DNA from: Catenibacterium mitsuoka_A
Lineage (GTDB): Bacteria > Bacillota_I > Bacilli_A > Erysipelotrichales > Coprobacillaceae
DNA: 16,878 bases
Strand: one strand, 5' to 3'
Assembly (NCBI RefSeq): GCF_964259225.1
Contig: NZ_CAXVKN010000058.1
Shown here: positions 1 to 8,255 of the stretch, piece by piece
Layout of the letters: each line of letters starts with the position of its first letter
Numbering within the stretch: position 1 is the first letter of the stretch
Translations under genes and position numbers: made by a program
The notes under the pieces: model-generated
What the model saw: the letters and a program-made list of their open reading frames with translations, nothing else
Told to the model about the DNA's origin: nothing
The model's database searches: none

Positions 1-41
1 AGCTTCATGAACGCCGTTTAATCGGTGCTTATGAAATTTAA
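1..41 (+). CDS. C-terminal end of an upstream gene (partial)
   Basis: One frame entering from the left edge reads LHERRLIGAYEI and then stops at TAA (39-41). The residue mix looks like a real protein tail rather than random AT-rich sequence. It ends 18 bases before the first possible start of the flavoenzyme gene and runs in the same direction, so the two may be cotranscribed. The piece is too short to assign to a family. Confidence 0.4.
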   Translation, partial: LHERRLIGAYEI

Positions 42-59
42 TTTACACTAACCTGTGGT

Positions 60-2054
60 TTGTGGGTATTCAAAAAATTATTTAGTCCAATAAAAATTGG
101 AAGTATAACTATTAAAAATCGATTTGCGATGGCTCCAATGGGACCTTTAGGTCTTGCAGATGCCAATGGTGGCTGGAACCAGCGTGGCATTGATTATTAT
201 GTAGAAAGAGCAAAGGGTGGAACTGGACTTATTATTACAGGTGTCACATTTTTTGATCAGGTTGTGGAAAAACAGGACCCTACAACTGTTCCTAATCCAC
301 TTTACAAGCCTGTTAACTTTGTGAAAACAAGTAGAGAAATGACAGAGCGAATTCATGCATATGGAAGTAAAATCTTTTTACAGTTATCAGGAGGATTTGG
401 TCGTGTGACTATTCCTACAAATGTAGGTGATATTCCACCCATTGCACCATCTGCAATCCCACATCGCTGGTTAGATAAGACTTGTCGTGCCATTACTGTA
501 GATGAAATTCATGCTATTGTAAAACAGTTTGGTGAAGCTGCTTTCCATGCAAAAAGAGCAGGCTTTGATGGTGTGCAGATTCATGCTGTACATGAAGGTT
601 ATTTAATTGACCAATTTGCAATTTCAATGTTTAACCAAAGAACTGATGAATATGGAGGTTCTCTTGAAAACAGACTTCGTTTTGCAAAGGAAATAGTAGA
701 AGAAATTAAAAAAACATGTGGTGATGATTTCCCTGTTACACTTCGTTTTAGTTTAAAAAGTATGATAAAAGATTGGCGTGTTGGGGCATTACCAGGAGAA
801 GATTTTGAAGAAAAGGGCAGAGACACAGAAGAAGGCTTAAAAGCTGCTAAATTACTTGAAAGCTATGGCTATGATGCGTTGGATACTGATGTTGGAACAT
901 ATGATGCCTGGTGGTGGAATCATCCTCCTATGTATCAAAAGAAAGGACTTTACAGAGAATACTGCAAAATGGTAAAAGAAGTAGTAGATATCCCAGTATT
1001 CTGTGCAGGCCGTATGGATAATCCAGACATGGCATTAGAAGCTATTGAAAATGGTGAATGTGATGTTATTGATCTAGGTAGACCACTACTAGCAGATCCA
1101 GATTATTGTAATAAATTAAGATGTGGTAAGATCACACAGATACGTCCATGTATTTCCTGCCATGAAGGATGTATGGGAAGAGTTGCTTCATATTCTCTTC
1201 TTAATTGTGCCGTAAATCCACAGGCAGCTAGAGAGCGTGTTAATGCATACGAGCCTATTTTAAAGAAAAAGAAAGTGTTAATTGTAGGTGGTGGTGTTGC
1301 AGGCTGTGAAGCTGCACGTGTATTAGCTATCAGAGGACATCAACCAGTAGTTTATGAAAAAGGAAGCAGACTTGGCGGTAATTTAATTCCAGGTGGAGCT
1401 CCTGATTTTAAAGAAGATGATGTTGCATTAGCAGATTGGTATACAAATGAATTAAATCGTTTAGGTGTACATGTTCATTTGAATACGGAACTTAATGAAG
1501 AAGAAATTAAAACTATGGATTATGATACTGTGATTCTTGCGACAGGATCTAAACCAAAAGTATTCTCTTTGGGTGATGATTTACATACTTATACAGCAGA
1601 ACAAGTTTTATTGAAACAGAAGGATGCTGGCAAGAAAACTGTCGTTGTAGGTGGTGGACTTGTAGGTTGTGAAACTGCTTTGTGGTTGGCGCAGAATGGA
1701 ATTCATGTTACAATTGTTGAAGCATTAGATAAGGTAATGGCTGTAAATGGTCCACTTTGTGCTGCAAATAAAGAAATGTTGGAAGCATTGCTACCATTTA
1801 ATGGAGTAGAAATTATCACAGGTGCAAAGGTTACAGAATTTGCGAATGGAGAAGTAAAAGTAGATACTAAAGAAGGTAGCAAGACTATTATGAGTGATAG
1901 TGTTATCCTTTCAGTCGGATATAAAGAAGAGAATACACTTTATAATAATCTTCAGTTTGATATTCCTGATCTTTATTTGCTTGGAGATGCAAAAAAAGTA
2001 TCCAACATCATGTATGCAATCTGGGATGCATTCGAAGTAGCTAACCATATTTAA
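60..2054 (+). CDS. 2-enoate reductase / BaiCD-like NADH:flavin oxidoreductase
   Basis: Cytoplasmic flavoenzyme of the 2,4-dienoyl-CoA reductase/enoate reductase type. These reduce activated C=C bonds (cinnamates, enoates, bile-acid intermediates) with NAD(P)H, passing electrons through FAD, a 4Fe-4S cluster and FMN. Residues 5-360 form the old yellow enzyme barrel (FSPIKIGSITIKNRF near the start; HAVHEGYLIDQF at 175-186, the enoate-reductase form of the active-site segment). Cys364, Cys367, Cys371 and Cys383 give the C-x2-C-x3-C-x11-C cluster motif. Rossmann motifs lie at about 406-415 (VLIVGGGVAG) and 527-537 (TVVVGGGLVGC). The 664 residues match the family. The start is uncertain: the first in-frame start is TTG at 60, an in-frame TAA lies at 39-41, and no Shine-Dalgarno sequence is visible. 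Translation may be coupled to the upstream gene. The substrate cannot be read from sequence. Confidence 0.9.
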   Translation: MWVFKKLFSPIKIGSITIKNRFAMAPMGPLGLADANGGWNQRGIDYYVERAKGGTGLIITGVTFFDQVVEKQDPTTVPNPLYKPVNFVKTSREMTERIHAYGSKIFLQLSGGFGRVTIPTNVGDIPPIAPSAIPHRWLDKTCRAITVDEIHAIVKQFGEAAFHAKRAGFDGVQIHAVHEGYLIDQFAISMFNQRTDEYGGSLENRLRFAKEIVEEIKKTCGDDFPVTLRFSLKSMIKDWRVGALPGEDFEEKGRDTEEGLKAAKLLESYGYDALDTDVGTYDAWWWNHPPMYQKKGLYREYCKMVKEVVDIPVFCAGRMDNPDMALEAIENGECDVIDLGRPLLADPDYCNKLRCGKITQIRPCISCHEGCMGRVASYSLLNCAVNPQAARERVNAYEPILKKKKVLIVGGGVAGCEAARVLAIRGHQPVVYEKGSRLGGNLIPGGAPDFKEDDVALADWYTNELNRLGVHVHLNTELNEEEIKTMDYDTVILATGSKPKVFSLGDDLHTYTAEQVLLKQKDAGKKTVVVGGGLVGCETALWLAQNGIHVTIVEALDKVMAVNGPLCAANKEMLEALLPFNGVEIITGAKVTEFANGEVKVDTKEGSKTIMSDSVILSVGYKEENTLYNNLQFDIPDLYLLGDAKKVSNIMYAIWDAFEVANHI

Positions 2055-2084
2055 TAGCGATATGAAGGTGACTGGTGATTTGAA

Positions 2085-2951
2085 TTGGGTGATATAAAGA
2101 ATTTTATATATTTTCAGAAAGTATATGAAATGCATAGTATGCATAGAGCAGCTGAACATTTATTTATTTCTGCACAAGGTCTTGGTAAAATCATCAAGAA
2201 TCTTGAACACGAGTATAACACTACTTTTTTCGTTCGCTCTCAAAATGGTGTTATTCCTACAGATAGTGCAAAATTATTTTATGACTGGAGCAAAGAATTA
2301 GTTTTGCAGGATGCTCATATTAAAACTGAAATAAATAATCTTAATAACGGAATAAATCGCTTACGAATTGGTTGTGCAAGTGGTATCTTAAAGGCTATTC
2401 AACTTAAGACAATATTAGATTTTGCAAACTCAAATAAAACTCTTCATGTAGAATGGAGTGAGTACAGTAATGAAGAAGTCATAAATAAGCTTCTTAATTA
2501 TGATATTGAGTATGGTATTGTTGTTGGACTACATGATTATCCTAATTTAGAACAAGTAAAATTATGTCAATGTAATCTTGTTTTATATGTATATGAAGGA
2601 CATCCTTATTATGAGAAGGAAAAAATCCCTCTAGCTATGCTGAGGGATGAAAATATTATAATAATGAATGAGAGTTTTCATATATATAATGATTTTATTA
2701 AAGCCTGTAAAATAAAGGGGTTTACTCCAAACATAAAAGCAAAAACCATGGATGGCGGAACCTTGATGCATTTATGTAGACAAAAAATAGGAATTGCGAT
2801 TTCACCAAAATTTGAAGATGAAGCACCAGCAGGATTAAAGGCAATTGCATTTGAAGAGCCCTATCATTGGGATATTTATGGTACTTTTAGAAAAAATTCT
2901 AAAGATGATTCAATAAAAAAGCTTCAAGCTGCATTATTGCCGCAAATCTAA
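2085..2951 (+). CDS. LysR family transcriptional regulator
   Basis: 288-residue DNA-binding regulator. Residues 1-60 form the LysR winged helix-turn-helix (FIYFQKVYEMHSMHRAAEHL, then SAQGLGKIIKNLEHEYNTTFF, then the wing with PTDSAKLFYDW). Residues 90-288 fit the periplasmic-binding-protein-like effector domain. The start is TTG at 2085; an in-frame TGA at 2076-2078 rules out anything longer. AAGGTG at 2065-2070 is a rather distant ribosome binding site (14 bases). It begins 30 bases after the flavoenzyme in the same direction and is followed by a terminator, so the two probably share a transcript, and the flavoenzyme gene is the obvious candidate target. This differs from the usual divergent LysR arrangement. 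Family call is secure; effector and target are inference. Confidence 0.88.
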   Translation: MGDIKNFIYFQKVYEMHSMHRAAEHLFISAQGLGKIIKNLEHEYNTTFFVRSQNGVIPTDSAKLFYDWSKELVLQDAHIKTEINNLNNGINRLRIGCASGILKAIQLKTILDFANSNKTLHVEWSEYSNEEVINKLLNYDIEYGIVVGLHDYPNLEQVKLCQCNLVLYVYEGHPYYEKEKIPLAMLRDENIIIMNESFHIYNDFIKACKIKGFTPNIKAKTMDGGTLMHLCRQKIGIAISPKFEDEAPAGLKAIAFEEPYHWDIYGTFRKNSKDDSIKKLQAALLPQI

Positions 2952-2975
2952 TTAAAGGTTTGTTTGAAACTATAT

Positions 2976-3015
2976 AAAAAATCGTGTGAACAAAATTGAT
3001 TTACACGATTTTTTT
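2976..3015 (+). terminator. Rho-independent terminator after the LysR gene
   Basis: A 12-base stem, AAAAAATCGTGT (2976-2987) pairing with ACACGATTTTTT (3003-3014), encloses a 15-base loop and runs into a T tract. The A run on the left arm suggests it can work in both directions. Confidence 0.85.
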
Positions 3016-3074
3016 ATTGCAACGAATGCTGTATTAATGGGGATATGACTCTATTCTTGGAATAATTTCTTAAT

Positions 3075-3137
3075 ATGGGAAATACATTGAACGAATGGGT
3101 AGAATATGCAACAATTGTTAATGAGGTAAAATTATGA
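3075..3137 (+). other. Short reading frame overlapping the start of the 148-residue gene (possible gene remnant)
   Basis: ATG at 3075 opens a frame reading GNTLNEWVEYATIVNEVKL and ending in TGA at 3135-3137. Its stop overlaps the next gene's ATG as ATGA, a typical coupling arrangement. An in-frame TAA at 3063-3065 closes it upstream, and no ribosome binding site is seen for it. It could be the surviving C-terminus of a lost upstream gene. At this length it may also be chance. Confidence 0.25.
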
Positions 3138-3580
3138 AGTACAATAATATTGATTATATACAGAAAAATCCAGCCACAAAAGAAGAAATAATCACTAGAT
3201 TACAGAATGCAGCTAAAGAAGATGAAGAATATCATATGGATGATGATTTGATTGATGCAATCAATGAATATCCAGAACCTTTTGAACTTGTGGAACCTAT
3301 TCTAGAAATTATAGGAACTCATCCTAGGGTTGATTTTGGTATGCCGGGGGATCTTGTTCATTTTCTAGAACAATTCTATAAGCACGGATATGAGGAATTA
3401 TTAGTTTCTTCAGTAAGAAAGAATCCTACAGCACATAATATATGGATGGTACATCGCTGTTTCAATGATGTAAATAATCCGAAGAGAGAAATGTTTGCAA
3501 AACTTATGAAGGAACTCAAAGATGATTCATCAGTCTCAATGGATATTAAGAAAGAAATAGATGAATTTGATTGGGAATAG
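3134..3580 (+). CDS. Hypothetical 148-residue soluble protein, possible immunity-type protein
   Basis: A well-formed gene: ATG at 3134 with GAGGT at 3123-3127 (6-base spacing), and its own terminator downstream. The product is acidic and has no signal peptide or membrane segment. It opens with a charged helix (ATKEEIITRLQNAAKEDEEY). A central part has many acidic and aromatic residues (FELVEPILEIIGTHPRVDFG, then PGDLVHFLEQFYKHGYEELL), and the end is charged and helical. The even helical pattern and the PGDLVHFLEQFY / NPTAHNIWMVHR segments remind me of small immunity proteins that accompany contact-dependent or polymorphic toxins, but I cannot name a family. No toxin gene is next to it; it sits between two terminators. 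The CDS call is firm; the function is a guess. Confidence 0.8.
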   Translation: MKYNNIDYIQKNPATKEEIITRLQNAAKEDEEYHMDDDLIDAINEYPEPFELVEPILEIIGTHPRVDFGMPGDLVHFLEQFYKHGYEELLVSSVRKNPTAHNIWMVHRCFNDVNNPKREMFAKLMKELKDDSSVSMDIKKEIDEFDWE

Positions 3581-3584
3581 AAGT

Positions 3585-3626
3585 AAGCTGAGATGAAATG
3601 AAAGACTCATTTTATTTCAGCTTTTT
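3585..3626 (+). terminator. Rho-independent terminator after the 148-residue gene
   Basis: A 17-base stem, AAGCTGAGATGAAATGA (3585-3601) against TCATTTTATTTCAGCTT (3607-3623), contains two G-T wobble pairs and a 5-base loop and ends in TTTTT. It insulates the sugar locus that follows. Confidence 0.85.
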
Positions 3627-3686
3627 ATGATGTAAGAAAAGTTTAAGTTGTTTATTTATCGACATAAAAATATGAAAAATATGACA

Positions 3687-3713
3687 TTGTGTAAGTGTTT
3701 ACATTGGTATACT
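3687..3713 (+). promoter_or_regulatory. Promoter of the EIIC-esterase-GH1 operon
   Basis: TATACT at 3708-3713 with TGG directly before it forms an extended -10. The -35 is poor: TTGTGT at 3687-3692 has only a 15-base spacer. A weak -35 suits a promoter that needs an activator, and the AraC-type protein encoded downstream is the natural candidate. The leader to the ATG is about 65 bases. Confidence 0.55.
3690..3703 (+). promoter_or_regulatory. cre site (CcpA binding) for the sugar operon
   Basis: TGTAAGTGTTTACA fits the consensus TGWAANCGNTNWCA at every fixed position but one (T instead of C at position 7). It lies just upstream of the -10 element, inside the promoter, where bound CcpA would block RNA polymerase. 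It precedes a PTS permease gene, the usual setting for carbon catabolite repression in Firmicutes. Confidence 0.7.
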
Positions 3714-3784
3714 AAATCTGTACTAAAAAGTAAGTATAAAGATATGCGCAGCTTTATGATTACATCAAATATGGAGGATTAAAT

Positions 3785-5068
3785 ATGAACTTTTTTGACA
3801 AATTTCAAAGAGGTCTAGAAAAAGTAGTTGGACCTTTTGCCACTGCTGTAGCAAACAGCCGTTATATTAAAGCTTTAACAGAAGGATTTATGTATACTAT
3901 GCCTATTACATTAGGTGTAGCAGCAATTGCAGTTTTAGCAAACTTACCAATTCCTGCATGGACACAGTTTTTACAGAGTATTGGAATCTATGCGACTGCA
4001 TTAGAAGTTGTTTCTTTAACTTTATCTTTATTAGCTATTTATGTAGTAGGAGCTATTGGATATGCTTTTACTAAGAATGAAGGAGAAAATGGAGCAATCG
4101 GAGCTGTTATGTCTATGGCAGCATTTATTATCTTAATTCCTGTTCAGACTTTTACAAATAAAGCAGGTGCTGCAGTTTCAACAATTGCAACTAGTTATTT
4201 AGGAAGCGATGGTATTTTCTTAGCAATCATTTTAGGTTTAGTTATTCCTGCTTTTTATTGTTTCTTAATGAAAAAGAACTTGAAATTAAAACTTCCTGAT
4301 TCTGTACCACCAATGGTTTCTCAGTCATTAGCACCTACTTTTGTCGCAATGATCCTAATCACATCAGTATTTGCAGTTAAATATGCTTGTACATTTACAC
4401 CATATGGTAATTTATTTACTCTTATTAGTACTTTGGTTGGTAAACCAGTATCTGCCTTTGGTGCAAATCCTATTTCACTTATTGCTATTTTTACATTAAT
4501 GAACCTAATTTGGTTCTTTGGTGTTCATCCAAATGCAATCCTAATGCCTTATATGCCTATCTTAACAATTGTTGGATTAGCTAACCAGGAAGCATTCTTA
4601 TCAAATCAAGCATTACCTTACTTAACATTTGCAGTTCTTTCTTCATGTATTCAGATTGGTGGAGCTGGAAATACTTTAGGATTATGTATTGCTTCATTCT
4701 TTGGTAAATCAGAGAAGTACAAAACTATGAGAAAATTAGTTGCACCTGCAAACTTATTTAATATCAACGAACCAGCAATTTTTGGTTTCCCAATTATGTT
4801 AAATCCTATTTATCTAATTCCAATGATATTCTCAGCCCCTGTAAAAGGACTTCTTGTATTAGGATTATTGAAATTTATTCCAGTTTCATTCAACCCAACT
4901 ATTTCAATGCCATGGGTAACACCTGGATTTGTTACTGCATTTTTCCAGGGTGGGGTACCTCTATTAGTGATCTGGTTCCTTTCTTTGGGTATTGATTTCT
5001 TAATGTATTTACCATTCTTCTTAATTGATGATAAGAATGCATTAAGACAAGAACAAGAAAACGCATAG
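3785..5068 (+). CDS. PTS cellobiose-family EIIC permease
   Basis: 427-residue integral membrane component of a phosphotransferase system of the lactose/N,N'-diacetylchitobiose/cellobiose family (CelB/ChbC type). It carries a disaccharide across the membrane as it is phosphorylated. The sequence shows about ten hydrophobic segments, an amphipathic N-terminus (MNFFDKFQRGLEKVVGPFA) and the family signature NINEPAIFGFPIMLNPIY near residues 325-342. Length is normal. GGAGG at 3773-3777 is well placed before the ATG. It is first in an operon with an esterase and a GH1 enzyme, under a promoter with a cre site. No EIIA or EIIB gene lies in the window, so it must borrow those parts from another locus. 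Likely sugars are beta-glucosides such as cellobiose or chitobiose. Confidence 0.93.
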   Translation: MNFFDKFQRGLEKVVGPFATAVANSRYIKALTEGFMYTMPITLGVAAIAVLANLPIPAWTQFLQSIGIYATALEVVSLTLSLLAIYVVGAIGYAFTKNEGENGAIGAVMSMAAFIILIPVQTFTNKAGAAVSTIATSYLGSDGIFLAIILGLVIPAFYCFLMKKNLKLKLPDSVPPMVSQSLAPTFVAMILITSVFAVKYACTFTPYGNLFTLISTLVGKPVSAFGANPISLIAIFTLMNLIWFFGVHPNAILMPYMPILTIVGLANQEAFLSNQALPYLTFAVLSSCIQIGGAGNTLGLCIASFFGKSEKYKTMRKLVAPANLFNINEPAIFGFPIMLNPIYLIPMIFSAPVKGLLVLGLLKFIPVSFNPTISMPWVTPGFVTAFFQGGVPLLVIWFLSLGIDFLMYLPFFLIDDKNALRQEQENA

Positions 5069-5105
5069 TACAAATTAGAAGTGAGCACATAAAAGGAGAA
5101 GTAAA

Positions 5106-5843
5106 ATGGCTAAAATACAGTGTAACGTAATATCTTATACATTAATGAGAACAGTTGATATTGATGTGATTCTACCATCAGTTACAATTCCAGAATCTAT
5201 GGGAATGAGCGGTGAAAAACCTCATCATGATTATTCTAAAAAATATCCAGTATTATATCTCTTACATGGATTTGGTAATAACCATGCACAATGGGGTGGC
5301 TATACAAGTGTAGAACTATTTGCGGAAGAGAGACAGATAGCTGTTGTTATGATTTCTGGAGAAAACAAGTATTACATTGATCACCCACAGGATGCATTTT
5401 ATGACTTTATTGAAAACGAGTTACCAGAATTTATAGAAGGAGTATTCCCAATTTCTCATAGAAAAGAGGATCGCTATATTGCTGGCTTGTCAATGGGTGG
5501 ATTTGGTGCTTTATATCATGGTTTATCAAATACTCATAAATATAATGCGATTGGTGCTTTTTCAGCAGCAGTAAAAATGAAAGGCAACCCTATTGACTTA
5601 TATCAAATATTAGAAAACAGTGATGGAAACATTCCAGTTTATATGACTTGTGGAGATAAAGATTTTATATATGAATCTGACGTTAAGTTTGTTGAAGCAA
5701 TGAAAGAAAAAGGAATGAATGTTGAGTGGATCAGTGTTAAAGGTTATGAGCATGAATGGCGTTTCTGGAATCTTGCGATTGAAAGATTTTTAGATTGGAT
5801 TCCTAGAACAGATGAATATTCAAATGCAAGAAGAAAAGTATAG
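5106..5843 (+). CDS. Alpha/beta-hydrolase esterase (esterase D / tributyrin esterase EstA type)
   Basis: 245-residue cytoplasmic serine esterase without a signal peptide. The fold landmarks are clear: an oxyanion-side LLHGFGNN segment at 52-59, the nucleophile elbow GLSMGG with Ser129, a probable acid Asp186 in CGDKDF, and His216 in GYEHEW. Relatives (putative esterase family, PF00756) include EstA, S-formylglutathione hydrolase and feruloyl or acetyl-xylan esterases. Its place between the permease and the GH1 enzyme, with AGGAG at 5094-5098 and a 37-base gap, suggests it removes acyl groups from the imported sugar inside the cell so that the glycosidase can act. The acyl group (acetyl, feruloyl, other) cannot be told from sequence. 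Confidence 0.88.
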   Translation: MAKIQCNVISYTLMRTVDIDVILPSVTIPESMGMSGEKPHHDYSKKYPVLYLLHGFGNNHAQWGGYTSVELFAEERQIAVVMISGENKYYIDHPQDAFYDFIENELPEFIEGVFPISHRKEDRYIAGLSMGGFGALYHGLSNTHKYNAIGAFSAAVKMKGNPIDLYQILENSDGNIPVYMTCGDKDFIYESDVKFVEAMKEKGMNVEWISVKGYEHEWRFWNLAIERFLDWIPRTDEYSNARRKV

Positions 5844-5855
5844 TGGAGGTAAATT

Positions 5856-7322
5856 ATGAGTTTTCCTAAGAATTTCTTGTGGGGCGGTGCAACCGCTGCA
5901 AATCAGTATGAAGGTGGATATTTAAGCGGTGGTAAAGGACTAGCTACTGCGGATGTTATCACAAATGGTGATATGCATAATCCAAGACGTATTGTTATTG
6001 AGTTGGAGGATGGAACAAGACAAACAATTAATCGTTTTCAGGATGTTCCTAAGAATGCAAAGGCAATCATTGATGATTCTGTTTATTATCCAAGCCATGT
6101 GGCAACTGATTTTTATAATCATTACAAAGAAGATATTGCTTTAATGGGAGAAATGGGATTTAAGACATTTAGAATGTCTATTAACTGGACTCGTATTTTT
6201 CCTAATGGCGATGATGAGCAGCCTAATGAAGAAGGATTAAAATTTTATGATAATGTTTTTGATGAATGTCTAAAATATGGAATTGAACCGCTTGTTACTA
6301 TTAATCATTTCGACCTCCCTTTAAATCTAGCAGTTCAATATCAAGGATGGTTAGACAGAAGAACAATAGAATTCTTCACTAGATATTGTGAAACAATATT
6401 TACAAGATACAAAGATAAGGTCAAGTACTGGTTAACATTTAATGAAATTAATTTTTTAAGAGATTATACTACACTTGGTATCTTTGAAGCATCTCAAAAT
6501 GTACAGAATCAGCAGCAGGCAATTTATCATATTCTTCTAGCAAGTGCAAAAGCTGTTATGTTAGGCCATCAAATTAATCCTGATTTTAAAATTGGTTTAA
6601 TGATTGCGAATATTCTATTCTATCCTGAAACATGTAAACCACTAGACTCAATCAAAGAAATGGAAATGGCAAGAGATTTTAAGGATTTCTATTATGATGT
6701 ACAATGTCGCGGATATTATCCAAACTATAAATTAAAAGAATTAGAAAGACAGAACATCGTTTTGAAAACTGAAGAAGGAGATCAGGAACTTTTAAAAGAA
6801 GGTACTGTAGACTTTATTTCATTCAGTTATTATAACTCTTCTGTTATTTCTACTAAGGAAGTTAAAGAAGGTTCATCAGGAAATCAAATTGGAGGCGCTA
6901 AGAATCCTTATTTAGAGGAATCTGAATGGGGATGGCCTATTGATGCGGAAGGATTAAGACTTGTATTAAATCGTTTATATGATAAGTATCAATTACCACT
7001 CATGATTGTTGAAAATGGACTTGGTGCATTGGATACAATTGAAGAAGATGGATCTATTAATGATGATTATCGTATTAATTATTTAAGAAAACATATCGAA
7101 CAAATCAAGATTGCTATCGAGTATGATGGCGTTGAAGTTTGGGGATATACACCATGGGGATGCATTGATTTGGTTAGTGCAGGTACAGGTGAAATGAAAA
7201 AAAGATATGGTTTTGTTTATGTAGATATGGATGATTTAGGAAATGGTTCTTTAAAAAGAACGAAGAAAAAATCGTTTAATTGGTATAAAAAGGTGATTCA
7301 ATCAAACGGTGAAGAACTATAG
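5856..7322 (+). CDS. GH1 6-phospho-beta-glucosidase
   Basis: 488-residue cytoplasmic glycoside hydrolase family 1 enzyme. The N-terminus FPKNFLWGGATAANQYEGG is the GH1 signature. The acid/base is Glu197 in LTFNEIN and the nucleophile Glu386 in IVENGLG. Ser441, Lys449 and Tyr451 in SAGTGEMKKRYGF match the residues that hold the 6-phosphate in phospho-glycosidases, so the substrate should be a 6-phosphorylated disaccharide delivered by the PTS. An extra stretch at about 45-75 (VIELEDGTRQTINRFQDV) is also seen in BglA-type enzymes. It starts 12 bases after the esterase, with GGAGG before the ATG. It would split the product of the EIIC upstream into glucose-6-phosphate and an aglycone or second sugar. 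Confidence 0.93.
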   Translation: MSFPKNFLWGGATAANQYEGGYLSGGKGLATADVITNGDMHNPRRIVIELEDGTRQTINRFQDVPKNAKAIIDDSVYYPSHVATDFYNHYKEDIALMGEMGFKTFRMSINWTRIFPNGDDEQPNEEGLKFYDNVFDECLKYGIEPLVTINHFDLPLNLAVQYQGWLDRRTIEFFTRYCETIFTRYKDKVKYWLTFNEINFLRDYTTLGIFEASQNVQNQQQAIYHILLASAKAVMLGHQINPDFKIGLMIANILFYPETCKPLDSIKEMEMARDFKDFYYDVQCRGYYPNYKLKELERQNIVLKTEEGDQELLKEGTVDFISFSYYNSSVISTKEVKEGSSGNQIGGAKNPYLEESEWGWPIDAEGLRLVLNRLYDKYQLPLMIVENGLGALDTIEEDGSINDDYRINYLRKHIEQIKIAIEYDGVEVWGYTPWGCIDLVSAGTGEMKKRYGFVYVDMDDLGNGSLKRTKKKSFNWYKKVIQSNGEEL

Positions 7323-7343
7323 ATAGTTATTAAGAAATGGTTG

Positions 7344-7352
7344 TGGTATAAT
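7344..7352 (+). promoter_or_regulatory. Extended -10 promoter of the araC-type gene
   Basis: TGGTATAAT is a perfect -10 (7347-7352) with the TGN extension. No good -35 is seen at the right distance (TAGTTA at 7324-7329). Transcription would start near 7359, leaving a leader of only about 10 bases, with the ribosome binding site right at the 5' end. Confidence 0.55.
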
Positions 7353-7369
7353 TCTGTAAGGTGAATTAT

Positions 7370-8239
7370 ATGAAGATTAAATATGATGAAGAATATGAAA
7401 ATATAGATGGTGAAAATCTTAACTTAAGACGTTTTGATAAACATAAATATTGTCTATTTTTAAGTGATGTAGGAGAGAATCAGGAGTTATTTATTGTTGA
7501 ACCTCATTGGCATGAATGGTTAGAAATTGTTCATATTACTGAAGGAGAAATGACTGTCTATACTCCGCAAGGAGAAACAATTGTTCATAAAGGGAACACT
7601 GTTGTTATCGGCATGCAGACATTACATAAGATAGTTGCAGAAATAGGACACTATAACTATCAATGTATACATATTAATATAGGTTTTATACTTCAACATA
7701 TGTCTTCTTCTTTATTGAACGATAAAGTCTTTATTGTTCAAAATGAAGAAGAGTTTCAATCTTATTGTTCAACGTTAATACAGCTTATAAATCATGATGA
7801 TGTTTACTCACAATTAAGATATAAAGCAAGTATATTAAATATTCTTGCACTATGTGTTCAAGAAACACAATCTGATTTATTGGATGCAAAAGATGAAATT
7901 AACGATATATTTTCAGATATTCTATTCTATGTGAGTACACATTATCAAGATAATATATCATTGCAGAAATTGTCTCAGGAATTCAATTATACAACACAAC
8001 ACATTTCTTTGCTCTTTAAGAAGAATTTGAATACAACTTATTATACTTATTTAACCAAGATAAGATTAGATCGTGCTAAGTTTCTATTGATGACAACACA
8101 AAAGAGAAACTTAGATATCGCAATTGAGTGTGGTTTTTCAAATGAACATCCTTTAATAAGTCACTTTAAGAAGAGCTATCATGAGACACCCTCTCAATTT
8201 AGAAAAAAACATCAGATAAAAGACGAGACTATTTCTTAG
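7370..8239 (+). CDS. AraC family transcriptional regulator
   Basis: 289-residue regulator. The N-terminal half is a cupin-type sugar-sensing domain (HWHEWLEI at 46-53, then GEMTVYTPQGE, then a pattern ending in GMQTLHKI). The C-terminal ~95 residues carry the two AraC helix-turn-helix motifs (LQKLSQEFNYTTQHISLLFK and LDIAIECGFSNEHPLISHFK, followed by HETPSQFRKKHQ). I prefer ATG at 7370 to GTG at 7361 because AAGGTG at 7358-7363 is then a ribosome binding site with 6-base spacing. It sits between the permease/glycosidase genes and the kinase/deacetylase genes and probably activates both groups, as ChbR does for the chb operon of enteric bacteria. The analogy is inference; the family is clear. 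Confidence 0.9.
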   Translation: MKIKYDEEYENIDGENLNLRRFDKHKYCLFLSDVGENQELFIVEPHWHEWLEIVHITEGEMTVYTPQGETIVHKGNTVVIGMQTLHKIVAEIGHYNYQCIHINIGFILQHMSSSLLNDKVFIVQNEEEFQSYCSTLIQLINHDDVYSQLRYKASILNILALCVQETQSDLLDAKDEINDIFSDILFYVSTHYQDNISLQKLSQEFNYTTQHISLLFKKNLNTTYYTYLTKIRLDRAKFLLMTTQKRNLDIAIECGFSNEHPLISHFKKSYHETPSQFRKKHQIKDETIS

Positions 8240-8255
8240 GAAATAGTCTCTTTTT
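8225..8255 (+). terminator. Intercistronic terminator/attenuator overlapping the araC stop codon
   Basis: A perfect 11-base stem, GAGACTATTTC (8225-8235) and GAAATAGTCTC (8240-8250), with loop TTAG, is followed by TTTTT. The stop codon TAG of the araC-type gene forms the loop. The next gene's ribosome binding site (AAAGGAGG) starts within 2 bases of the T tract. No promoter fits between, so the kinase and deacetylase genes depend on read-through or on a promoter inside the araC gene. Confidence 0.85.

Noticed and set aside
5953..6144. Plus-strand 63-codon frame inside the GH1 gene
   Set aside because: Out-of-frame shadow of a well-supported GH1 coding region.
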